From NCBI GenBank assembly GCA_030268105.1, contig BSDZ01000117.1, forward strand, positions 62,001 to 126,000: a stretch of DNA of 64,000 nucleotides. The letters run 5' to 3'. A program made the translations under genes and the position numbers. Below, one piece after another: positions 1-10,052 of this stretch. The notes under the pieces were generated by a model. The model had not been told where the DNA came from, did not search any database, and worked only from the letters and a program-made list of their open reading frames with translations. Positions within the stretch are counted from its first letter, which is position 1, and each line of letters begins with the position of its first letter. Source of the DNA: Volvox africanus (taxonomy: Eukaryota > Chlorophyta > Chlorophyceae > Chlamydomonadales > Volvocaceae).

Positions 1-1
1 A

Positions 2-150
2 TGACGAGGGATCTAGCGGCTACACGTCCGGCGCCTAATCTTCCCGGGGCCCCCTGCCTCCTGCTGCGATACGGTACGTCGCGCTGTCTGTCCCTGGCTT
101 CCTGGTGGATTGGCCATGAAGGCCCTGACGCGGACGGACGGTGCATGGGG
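2..150 (+). repeat. Dispersed direct repeat, copy 1
   Basis: This stretch aligns without gaps to 17,395-17,543 (constant offset 17,393) with only a handful of mismatches. It may continue left of the window. The copy contains a GTACGT that could be a splice donor, so it may carry a duplicated exon edge, but no protein family is recognisable. Confidence 0.85.
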
Positions 151-216
151 GCTTTAGGCCCCATGCTTCCTCTGCGTGTTCGCTGCGGCTGTATGCCTTC
201 TGCGGTGGTTGTTAGT

Positions 217-472
217 GGTTAGATGTAATACCTTATAACTTGAAAGCATGTGATGGAGTGTTGGATGGCTGGGCAGATTTACCGAAACGTCGTGGAGGGC
301 GTGGAGGCATGATCATAGCGTTATAGCGTTGGAGGTGCCGTACAAGCACATATTGGCGCGAATTACGATCAAAAAGATATGTTTCCCCACTCAATGCCCC
401 TGGTGATGTTATCCTTTGTGTACCATAAGCCTTCCTAAGCTTTGTGATCATCAACAGTGTGATTGTACCTGA
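217..472 (+). repeat. Inverted dispersed repeat, copy 1
   Basis: The reverse complement of this segment recurs at 15,841-16,116, clearly homologous throughout with small indels. One end reads TAGATGTAATACC and the other GTGATTGTACCT. I see no convincing terminal inverted repeats or target duplication. It could be a non-autonomous transposon or a segment of a larger repeat. Confidence 0.8.
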
Positions 473-562
473 ATCCCCCCACGGCATGGTTACCTAGGTC
501 AGGTCCCAGCTGTGGCGGATACCGCCGTGATGGATGTGACGGGATGTGGAAACGCCTACTGT
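473..562 (+). repeat. Short direct repeat, copy 1
   Basis: The segment beginning GAATCCCC and containing ACGGCATGGTTACCTAGG recurs at 1,432-1,515. This copy has an extra block of about 12 bases (near 523-535). It abuts the inverted repeat at 217-472, but the second copy does not, so the two are independent modules. Confidence 0.75.
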
Positions 563-890
563 GGTGGCGCGCCGCAGGGCGCCAAGGGAGCCGCAGCAGG
601 GTCAGAAGCTGCAGCTGGAGCTGTGTGCTGGTGCCCCATGGCATAAGGACAGAATAACTGTTGCGGAGGCTGGAGGGCTGGAAGGGGAGGAGAATGAAGT
701 GGTTGAGGCCTACCGGGTGAGGCGTGCTGGGGCCGCAAGTGAGAGGAGTGGGGAGTTCAGCAGCGGACGCTGGATAGATGTTTGTTCATTCACCCGTACA
801 TTGGAATACCTCAAGCGAAAGGGCAGGATGAACGCAAGGGGCAACGAGCAAAGGTAATGAAGAAAACTGCTCGTGGGTGAAGATGTGAAC

Positions 891-925
891 CTTATATTAT
901 ATTATATATATATATATGTGTGTAG
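891..925. repeat. TA-rich microsatellite
   Basis: Low-complexity run of TATAT repeats with a short TG tail. A second run lies at about 1,266-1,314. Confidence 0.9.
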
Positions 926-995
926 GATAGGGGGGTACATTACCCGTGGCCACTAACCTGGCAGTCCCTACCTTCCCCGGTGTTTCGGGGCACCC

Positions 996-1240
996 TCATC
1001 CAGTCTCCCATGCCGACTTCTCCGAAATCAATGGTTTTCCCAGGTTCAGCACCCACCACCAGCATCCAGCGGAATCTGCCGAATCAACTAAGGCGTCAAC
1101 TCCGCCACTGGTCAGCTCGCAGGTCACTTTAATTGGGGTCGTCACCGTCCATCCGCATGGGGGCACCCTGCCCTTAACTTTGTGTCTTTGGCCCACTCTC
1201 GGTCGGGGTAGAACCTGGAACACCAGGGGCATATTAGTCG
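996..1240 (-). pseudogene. Possible decayed retroelement protease fragment
   Basis: The minus-strand frame reads VTCELTSGG then DALVDSADSAG. This resembles the beta-strand and ALVDSGA active-site loop of gypsy-type aspartic proteases, with the glycine of D-S-G replaced. The match is short, no flanking gag or RT is visible, and the frame runs into a TA microsatellite. It is offered as a weak possibility only. Confidence 0.25.
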
Positions 1241-1265
1241 TGCCATAACAGTCGTGCCTGAACAA

Positions 1266-1314
1266 ATGTATATATATATATATAACCCTATATATAAATG
1301 TATATATATATAAC
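1266..1314. repeat. TA-rich microsatellite
   Basis: Two adjacent runs of (TA)n separated by AACCC. Confidence 0.9.
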
Positions 1315-1431
1315 ACTAACCCAACATTCACATTCGAACCCTTGCTTTCGGTACTACAACAGCCCTGTGATTTACGCCGAGTGTGCTGTGCTCAGCCTGC
1401 TGTGATGCCGTGCTCAGCCCTTTGTATAGCA

Positions 1432-1515
1432 TGAATCCCCACACGGCATGGTTACCTAGGTCAGGTCCCAGCTGTGGCGGATGTGAAGGGATGTGGAATC
1501 GCCTTTTGTGGGGGC
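1432..1515 (+). repeat. Short direct repeat, copy 2
   Basis: Matches 473-562, sharing the ACGGCATGGTTACCTAGG core and the GGGATGTGGAA end, with a short block missing in the middle. Confidence 0.75.
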
Positions 1516-2944
1516 TTCCTTTCCAGGCAGCTCTGTACAACGGAAATGGTGATGTTGGGTTTGGTGGTAAGGATGGGGCTACATCTGGTCACGCTTTATG
1601 GCGGAGGAGAGAGGCGTGCCGTTGATGCGAGTGGCGGATTTCCAGGTATGTGCAACATTGCGCTGGTTGTTACAAAAGGGAAGGGATTTGGATAAAGCAA
1701 TCTGCACGGTCAAAGGCCATTGCCTATTTAAAAGCATTATGTTGTGGGCACGAGGGACGGTTTGGTCGTTTATATATACCGCGGTATTTGGTGGCAGAGA
1801 AAAGTGACGATCTCACTGACTGAGCCATCGCATCCTTTGTTTTGTTAGTTACGCCCGATTAAGGACGAATTCAACCAACGTCGTTCTGTGGATTCGCTTG
1901 GACTGCAGGATCGAGCAAGCGCGCGGCTTAGGACTTTGCTCCCCCGGGTTGGCCGTGTCAAGCTACATATGGCGGTCAACAGGGACTCTACCTGCCAGGT
2001 CGTAGCAGCCATGCCTTTGGGAAGGCGCTGTTTGCGCATGTACGGAATGCTAAAACGGCATCATCCTCTGTGATCTTTCAGTCATTGGTTTAAGGTGCAG
2101 CACATTACGTGATGATATGGTGCTAGGCGGCAAAATATCAAGTGTGTATCATAAGAAGCGGCCGTCGAAATGAAAATTTTCGCAGTAGACTTTCGCAGGC
2201 GAACGTGCGGCATAGAGCGTTGTTTTTATTGCCTAATTTTAGGTCTGTTACAACTTTCCATAATTTCAATGGGATTTACGACATGGTACGATGTGATGGA
2301 TTGGGATAGACCTCCTTTTAAATTAATTTCGTTCTCGAATAGAAAATGTGTCGGAAGGTCATCTTTTGATTATCCATGAATAACGCCGTTTGATACGCTC
2401 ACTGAGCACGATATTACCTTTTTGAGCTTTGCGATCACCTCCCACATCCTGGGCGCAATGATGATGTAACACTAATAACCCTATTCATTCCAACTTGAGC
2501 TAAATGAACCTTAACATCATTGTTATTACATGGTGAGCTGTTGGCTGCAGGAGGCGGATAGGCGGTATAAATCTTACCAATACATTATTACTGTGCTTCA
2601 TTTGGACTGTATTGACCTATATTCATAACATCATATGTCAGCGCCTAGGGATTAGAGCACACGGGTGAGTCAAGGGGTGTCGGCGTCCCGATGGTGGCGA
2701 TGTAATCTTCAGGGACGAAGATGTAATGTGTTTGATGTCGTCTTGATTATTAGCTTCAGTATACATATGCCTGGCTGCCCTCTTTATCGTTATGTACGTG
2801 ATGGGATGCTGCTAATTTCGTGCTCTTCGCCGCAGATGTAAGCGCGTAATACATGTCCCTAGTCAACGACAGTATTATAACGAGCATTTAGACGTTGCAG
2901 CAGCACCACAGCCCATTGTTCCGGCCTCGCCATCAACATGCCAC
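1516..2944. other. No recognisable gene
   Basis: Only short frames with no family resemblance. No repeats or RNA genes were recognised. Confidence 0.6.
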
Positions 2945-4234
2945 GTGCCAGCGCTAGGTGGCGCGCATGGCACTATGATCTGCAACCGTAATTTGAGTTA
3001 TCTCTGCAGCTACATTAGTAGTAGTACTTGCCGTCTGGTCGATGAGCGCGGCGATATGGGCTCCACGTGCAGCGCCGGGGGCAGCGCCTCCAGCAGTCAA
3101 AGCAGCTCACACGCCGACAGTGATAGAGACAGCGACGGCAGGTGCTTTCCCAGTAGTTCAGACTGGAGCGACGATGACCGACTTGTAGGCGGTTATGAGC
3201 CGTGCAGCCTTCATAGCCCGCTTAGCATTCATACTCCGTCCTTTATGATACTCGACCCACCCCGTGGGCAGCTCCGGCCAAGGCGCTCTGCTCTTTCGCA
3301 GCCGAAGGCAACCTGTGAAGGTCGTTGCAAGGCCAAGAGTGTGACGTTTCAAACAAGCGGCGCAATTATCTGTTCTGCGGCTACTGTGGACGTGCTGGGT
3401 CTGATGGCTGCAGGCACGCCCCCTCTTCCGGTCACACCAGCTTCCTTGGCGTCATGTTGCATTTCGGGTGGTGCAATAGCTCCAGCGCCCATCGCTAATG
3501 CTGATTTGGCAGTCTGCACAATGGAAACGGACGCTTCCATTAGCGATGCATCTGGTTGTTGCCCCTCCAGCTCTTTCATCACATCCTTTGCGGGCAATAC
3601 TCCTTTTTTAACGGTAGCGCCGAAGTCTGGCCAACCTGTGGGCGGACATGTTAAGCAGAAGTACCGTCTTGTATCTCCATTATCCTGGCTTATCCCTCCC
3701 GTGGCAGCTTTCAGCTCAGAGGGTGGTTTGTTATGCACGGATTCAGTTCACGCTTTGGCGCTGGCTCGTGCCGCGGCTGGTCGCCGACGGGTGATGGCCG
3801 CGCTGGAGGAAGTGAGGAGACGCTTTTCCCATCTGAATCGCTGCCGAACAGCTGGCCGTCTACAGCGCCCAGCATCTCCGCCGCCGCACAGGAGCTCCAG
3901 TTTCAGCGTGAAGGCTCCAGCAGAGAGGGGGCCACTGGTTCACGCTGCCTGGATCAGGGGAGCGAGATGCAGCGCCCCATGGTGGCGCCGCCTGCCAGGC
4001 TATTGCCAAATTTGCCGCTCGCACCTCGAGACGTGGGCATTTTGTCAGTGGGGTATGCCGCGAGCATTCCTGTGGTGCCCTGTGAAGCTTCAAAAAGTGT
4101 TTCGAAGGTGCCCGAGACGCAGCAGGGCCGCGCTGGGGAGTATGGCCGGGGGAATCAGGAGGGCCAGTATGAAATGGGCGGGCGAGATGGCGGGGACAGT
4201 GACGGCCGGCAATGCGCTAACCCTGCCACGGTAG
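2945..4234 (+). CDS. Hypothetical serine/alanine-rich protein (429 codons)
   Basis: A long open frame starting at ATG 2,945. The first ~300 residues are Ser/Asp-rich then Ala/Pro-rich and look disordered. A short helical, basic stretch follows around residues 275-300 (AALEEVRRRFSHLNR). After about 3,850 this frame turns Arg/Cys/Trp-rich and less protein-like. A second plus-strand frame (3,733-4,392) gives a more plausible Ser/Pro/Gln-rich sequence there, so an intron or a frameshift near 3,840 is likely. No family is recognised. In volvocine genomes long GC-rich frames of this sort may be chance frames. Start choice is simply the first ATG. Confidence 0.35.
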   Translation: MPALGGAHGTMICNRNLSYLCSYISSSTCRLVDERGDMGSTCSAGGSASSSQSSSHADSDRDSDGRCFPSSSDWSDDDRLVGGYEPCSLHSPLSIHTPSFMILDPPRGQLRPRRSALSQPKATCEGRCKAKSVTFQTSGAIICSAATVDVLGLMAAGTPPLPVTPASLASCCISGGAIAPAPIANADLAVCTMETDASISDASGCCPSSSFITSFAGNTPFLTVAPKSGQPVGGHVKQKYRLVSPLSWLIPPVAAFSSEGGLLCTDSVHALALARAAAGRRRVMAALEEVRRRFSHLNRCRTAGRLQRPASPPPHRSSSFSVKAPAERGPLVHAAWIRGARCSAPWWRRLPGYCQICRSHLETWAFCQWGMPRAFLWCPVKLQKVFRRCPRRSRAALGSMAGGIRRASMKWAGEMAGTVTAGNALTLPR

Positions 4235-4392
4235 GAAGTGCACACATGGTTGAGAGCTTGGTTGGGGGGAGGGTTGGGGATGTCCCCTTAAGCGTCTGGG
4301 CGGTCTGGATGGGATGGTCACTTTGCGAGGTGGTAGCTTCGTCGCCCTCAGCCAGCTCGCAAACAGGTTGCAAATGGCGTGGTAATTGCTAA

Positions 4393-6213
4393 GCAATTGT
4401 ATTAGTTGCGTAAACTAAAGCCAAGTTGAGAGCATTGACGCGAGTTGAATACGGTTTGAGCCGATACCAAATCTGGGAAACAAGGTTGAGGTCTACTTTT
4501 TTATGCATCAATTTGGAGGTCTATGGGTTTTAGGATAGGTTCTTGAATAAGTATCTGATTGAAATAAATATGTGTATTTGATTTGGGACAGCGAAAAATT
4601 CGTTCCACGGTGTTTGCAACGATTAATCTGCCGATGGCGGCTAACGCTAGAGGTTGGCTTGTTGGTTTGCGGGGCAAACCACGCTTCCATAGCCTCAGCG
4701 AGCGCACACCACAACAGCGCCATTGCAACAACTGTGCTGGGCTTGCCGATGGGGGCATGAGGGGACCTGTTTCGTCGCATCCCTTTCATTTGCCCACAGC
4801 ATTAGTTATATATTTTTCTGCGTGCAGTACATGTGAGGCAACCAGACGAACCGCAGTAGTAACGCCAAAGTAGCGGGAGAAAAGCGTGCGGACTTTTGCC
4901 CTTCTGATCTGCCCAAGTCGGTGATTGGGATATGGTGATGTCCTGTTGTTTGTTCAAGTTTGTTTTCAAGTTCGGCAGCCTACAGCGGAGTGCAGTCGTC
5001 TCCGACCTGCTTGGCCTGGCTTAACTGAATTGTGCTGTTCCTAAGTTTGTGTGATATGGAAGGCACAATGTTTTACATTGGTCCAGTGCGGGTCCGTCTG
5101 CTTCGGGCTTCATTCGGTCCGAGTCATTCCGAGGTCTCTTAGCTGCAGATATGGGTAGCCTGGAAGGCTTCATTCCCAGTATTCCGTCCATCCTGTTCAG
5201 GGTGATATCGTGGTTGTAGGGTGCGGTGTTTGTCGCACCTTCACCGACCACTGGCAAACGGGCATATCCCGGCGGACGGGGACCAGGTGCCGTTCTTAAG
5301 GCTTGTGTTGGGCACGAGGCATGTGGGACACACGGTAGTGCATGGCACTGGATGGTGGAGCCGTCGGTGTGGTGAAAGCGGGTATAGTTGCTAATGTGGG
5401 AAGGATCCCTGATGCTGTATTCACAATGATGTGTAACGCACTCATGCTTTCACACGTGGGCCATTTGTTATCCTTGTGTAGTCGTGTGGGGGATACCGCC
5501 GCACCCGGTACAGGTCAAGCATGGACCGTGAATGCAGCTCACCGCAGCCCTCACTTACCACCATTCATTCCACAAAAACACCGCAGCAGCTTATGTCTTA
5601 GTAAGAACGTTAAACGTTGAAAGTCATGATGATAGGCTTTAATTGACATGAATTGCGGTCGTACAAAATTAGGTGATCGTACTACTGTACATAGGCAGTA
5701 TCAAAACTGTAGCGCGCGTTTTGTGTTGTACGGCTACTGAGCCATAACCTGCCGCCACACCCTTCCTTTCCACGAGTCCGTTTCTCTGGGACCAGCGATT
5801 CTTCTGGTTATTCTGTTAATAAAATGGTTGATCTACGTAATGTATTATTTGCAGTTTATTTCTGGGGATAAGCAAGATTGATCAGCAGGCTGACTGTGGG
5901 GGTGAACCACTGGCAGCCATGATAGATTTCCTGCTAGGAATTCTATGCAGGGCTGACCGGTTAATTTTTATCACTAAGTACGCACTTGCCGATGTTAGAA
6001 CGGTAGATAGATGTATCTTGACAATATAATGGGCTGCTGCGTGGAGCAGGCATGGCGTTACAAGGAGCGCATGTAACCTTTATGGGGAGCCGTTACATAC
6101 TGCCAGCCGATGCAGTCCAATATGAAACACGTTGGGGCCTAGGAACGCAAATAAGAAAATATGGGGTTGGGGTTGTGACTGGGGCTATGGTGTACATGTT
6201 CGCCATGCCTGCC
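4393..6213. other. No recognisable gene
   Basis: Short frames only. Upstream exons of the GTPase-like pseudogene at 6.2 kb could be here but none was recognised. Confidence 0.5.
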
Positions 6214-7428
6214 AAACACATAGACGCGCTCAAAGAGATTGCTAAAAAGCTGAGATCGTTGCCCTAGACACATCGTTGCCTACCTTGGCGCTAGTGGGGG
6301 CTCCCAACGTTGGCAAGAGCAGTCTCGTCCAGCGGCACCCTCAAGGTGCGGAAAGTAGCCGGCGACTGGGGTTGCGACTGGGGTTGGGACTGGTGCAAAG
6401 AGTAGAACGAGCTTTTTTGCGCATGTGTAGTTGCCAGGTGCGTTGCGCAATACACAACGGGTGGAACAGTGTAGGATGAAACGGTGGGTGGGGAATGTGC
6501 TTCCGTCTCGGCCGTGTCATGATGCCGTGGTGTTGTTCCTTTGGGCCAAGCTGTACAGAATTTGCGAGTTGATATTACGGTGCCTACGGCAGAGAGTTGC
6601 TTTCGGCGACGCAGCCCTAGAGAAATCGAAGGTGACAGGCGAAACTGAGAGGGGTCCAAGGGGCACTTTAGCTTACAAAACCATTACATGCAAAGACGTG
6701 ACGCAATCTTTACCCACTCACCCCCTAAATCCCCGTTTGTCTCTCTCTCTCTTCTCTCACTTTCCTCTGCTTTTTTCACATACACCCTGTGCCTTCTCTT
6801 TCCCTGCTTGCTGCCGGAGGAGCCCCTCCCCTCCCCTTCGTGCCCTCTTCTTTATCCTGGGGGCCTCCCTCAAGCTCTCTTCCGCCTCCCACGGTCCTTG
6901 ATCCCCTCTCCCCTTCTTGCCCAGGTGTTCAACTACCCCTTGACCACCCGCTCCATAAAAATGGGTCACTTCTATTTGGACCCTTATAAACACCAGTTGC
7001 GGTGCGGTCCGCCCGGCTACGTCCGTGTGGGGTATGCATGTATGTATGCATCCGGTATAGAGTACTCGAGTGATGCACCAAATCCAGCAGCTCTTGAGCT
7101 TTTTCGCTAACGCACTGTTGTCTCCGTGCGTAGTGGCCCGCCTTGACGTTGAGTCGTTTTGAAGGCAGCACACGGATGTAGTTGTGTGTAAGTTGTGCTT
7201 TGAGCAGCTTTGTTTGTCGATTTCCACCCGATTAGCATGGCATGAACCCGGGGATGGGGGTGTCCCGCAGGCGGTATTTTAATCGTCGAGTCGGCAAAGC
7301 ACACCTACCGCGCCCTATAGGTGACGGACACGCCCGCATTGCTGCAGTGGCCCGATGCCCAGCGCAACCGGATGGAGCAACTCATTCAGGCGGCTCTGGG
7401 TTGTCTGGACACGGCGATGGAGATGTAA
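6214..7428 (+). pseudogene. NOG1/Obg-type GTPase, broken G-domain exons
   Basis: Three pieces line up in order. Piece one (6,214-6,345) reads HIDALKEIAKKLRSLP, then LALVGAPNVGKSSLV, the NOG1-style G1 P-loop (GxPNVGKSS). Piece two (6,925-6,996) follows a CCCAG acceptor and reads NYPLTTRSIKMGHFYLD, the G2 switch region. Piece three (7,321-7,428) follows CTATAG and begins VTDTP, the G3 motif, then RNRMEQLIQAAL. Pieces two and three join in phase zero. Defects are an in-frame TAG and frame change between LRSLP and the P-loop (6,265-6,267), missing bases after the P-loop, a lost GT donor after piece two, and DTPG changed to DTPA. The first gap contains a long pyrimidine-rich tract (6,720-6,900). 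NOG1 proteins act in 60S ribosome assembly; an organelle-type relative is equally possible. Family call from motifs, no search run. Confidence 0.7.
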
Positions 7429-8738
7429 TATTGTTAAGAAATCGTGTATCAGTTGGGATATATAGCGATCCGTTCTAGCAACAATTGTCTTGTTGTAGCT
7501 GTACCCGGCAGTACACTATCACTATCAACCTGCGCTCGTCCAATTTGTAGTGCTAAACGCGCGAGTATTTGTGCCAACTCCGGAGCGAAAAATTAAGTCA
7601 TCTCTTAAATATTGGACACTGTGTAACATATACTTTCTCGTTATAACGTCGGGCTTCCTTATGTCTGATTGTCTACATCTCAACAAATACTTCTTAGCTT
7701 AGGGTGTAAGGTGCATAGGGGCATTCGCACGTACTCGTACAGGCGTCATTAAGCCGTCCCTCTTAACACCATTATCGTCCAGTATCCAACCGTTAAGGTG
7801 GATACGTACTTCACGTAAATACACGCTGATACATTTTTCCTCTGGTACCCGAAGCAATGCATGAACGGTCACATTTTGCTTGTCTGTCCCAGTCGCTCCC
7901 TTAACAATTCATCGATGCAGCTGGGCGCATAACATTGTGATCGCTTGCTTGACCACACGATATGCCAAGATCCCATGCACCATGAAGGATAGTTTGGTTG
8001 TGCTTCAAAGATAATGAAATAAAAGCCCACTATATGACACGACCACGCATGGTCACTGATGGCAAAGGACACGACTAGAAGCGTCGACCCACGAAGAATA
8101 TCGTCATTCTAATACAGAGAATAGCATTTATAAAGGTTAAAGATAGATTGCTATCATACCAAAACATTGACAATCAGTCGATATGCAGATTCCGCATCTT
8201 GGTTATTGTTGATTGTTAATATGCTTCATGAGCTGGTAAGGCCAAAACGAGCCAGGAGGCTCAAAGGACCGCGAGAACTCGAGAACAAACAAAATAGAGC
8301 TAGAAAAGATATAGGAATACCAAAGTAATTGACCGAGAAACAAGAAATCTTGAGTGCTTCCTCTTTCAAAAGTGTCTGTCTGCCGAAATCAACGGCGATT
8401 CATGTCGTAGTACGATCAGAATATCGAGATGCCCTCGGCACAACGTAGATATGTACGAATGCCGTCGAGATTTTCTGCAGAATGTTTTATATAGGTGCCG
8501 CTTCGTTACATTTCGTCATTGTTACCTTAACACTGCAACAGTTGGCCTGTCAGACACCAACACGTTTAGGTCTGCGCGAGCACTCCGAGCAGTAAGAGTT
8601 TCGCAGGCATATATAGTTGTCTGCTAGTTCCCCCGTGCCACCGGCCTCCTGCCTTTGAGCATATCACAGCAGTAAGCCTTAACCTATAGACTCCAGCCGA
8701 ACAAGACCTTCTTAACTTTTACATTTGGGTTCGAAGGC
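7429..8738. other. Intergenic, possible promoter region
   Basis: No gene recognised. A TATA-like CATATATAG lies at 8,609-8,617, about 120 bases before the ATG of the ankyrin gene; this is only a candidate promoter element. Confidence 0.4.
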
Positions 8739-10052
8739 ATGATTTTTCTGTGTGATGACATTAACTCGTCGCACACTGTTTTGGGCGTTGGACGGTACGC
8801 CACAGTGTCAACGCCGGGGCTTCTTGACTTACCAGAACCTATCTTGCAGCTTATAGTTGCGTCTTCGGGAGGCTCAGGAGTGGCCTGCTCATGCGCAGCA
8901 CTCAGGAAAGCATTTCAATGCGCATTTGCCTGTCCTGAACTGGCCGCCATCTTCCTCATAAAGCGATATGGACCTAATACTGCATTGTTTCATGTATACA
9001 ATACATCTCAACCGCGGTATTCTCTATTGTCTGGGGTACACGACGGAACAGACCAAGATAACGTTACCAACAAGCTTGTCCGCGAGTTGTTGCGAATGGG
9101 CGCCTCTCCGAGAGTCCAGGTAACCGGGTTTACAACCACTAAAATTTATGGCTTCCTCGGTATCCCTCATATGCCGGTAGTTTTTTTGTTTGGAATTGCA
9201 ACTGATGCGTTGTTGTGCACCTGCTGAGCCGGGATTTGTTCCCCTTGTAATTCAGAGTTTTCTCCCATGCATCTGCAAGCCACGAACCCAACTGTTCTCA
9301 GATGTGAAACATCGGTGGTACTGGGCACAGCACCAGGGGGCGAACTGCCTACCCGGGGCGTTCCTTTGCTCAATCGTTCCTTCTCTATACCGTGCGTCCT
9401 CTATACGGCGACAAGGCATGCTACCCTTCTTATCCTGCTTGTCTACGTGTAGGAACGCTTCCTGCTAACCGCTGCGGCGGCTGCCGGCGACACCTTGGTC
9501 GTCCGGACGCTGCTGCGCGCAGGAGTGAACGCCAGCAGCTGTGGTGGGCGGTCGCTAGTGGCTGCTAGCGCCGCGGGGCACGTGGCTGTTATGGAGTTGC
9601 TCCTCCGTGCTGGTGTCAGCGCACGTGCCGAGAACGGCATGCCATTGCGGGCTGCATGCCGCGAGGGCAGGGTGGCGGCGGCTCGTCTTCTATTGCACCA
9701 CGGCGCTGATCCACGCGCGGCGGCCAGCAGCGCCTTGGTGGAGGCTGCACGCGGCGGCCACCTGACGTTGGTTCTGGAGCTGCTTGCGTCAGGTGCGGAC
9801 CCGCGGGTGGACGGCAGCCGTGCACTGGTAGAAGCGGCAGCAGCGGGGCATGGCTGCGTGGTGCTGGCGCTACTAGTGGCAGGGGCGCAGCCGCCTGCAC
9901 GCAACGGCCTGACACTGCGTCATGTGGCGGCACGAGATGACCACCAGGTGCTGGAGTTCCTGCACGCATCCCTAAGCCGCACTGATGAGAATTCAGGCGT
10001 AGAATGCTGCCGCCGCCTGTACTCCTGCCTTGCTAGCCTTGGTGTGGCGTAA
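8739..10052 (+). CDS. F-box-like/ankyrin-repeat protein, two exons
   Basis: Exon 1 (8,739-9,119) and exon 2 (9,453-10,052) flank a GT-AG intron (9,120-9,452; donor CAG|GTAACC, acceptor GTGTAG|GAA). They join in frame to about 326 residues. Residues ~29-60 contain LLDLPEPILQLIV and a short hydrophobic helix set, resembling a reduced F-box. From residue ~110 on, about six degenerate ankyrin repeats follow, with recognisable A-A-x-x-G-H and L-L-x-x-G-A-D-P units (for example LLLHHGADPRA). The intron falls between GASPRVQ and ERFLLTAAAAAG, within the repeat domain. F-box proteins typically bring substrates to SCF ubiquitin ligases and ankyrin repeats bind partners; that role is inference here. 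There are no internal stops, and the splice join improves the repeat register, so this is probably a functional gene. The start is the first ATG ahead of the F-box-like region. Confidence 0.8.

Noticed and set aside
1..222. 73-codon frame at the window start as a gene
   Set aside because: It lies in a dispersed repeat whose second copy has a different downstream frame; no family resemblance.
6276..6479. The P-loop frame as a short intact GTPase
   Set aside because: It has no ATG, only a TTG; it loses homology after the P-loop and runs into an intron. It is better explained as a pseudogene exon.
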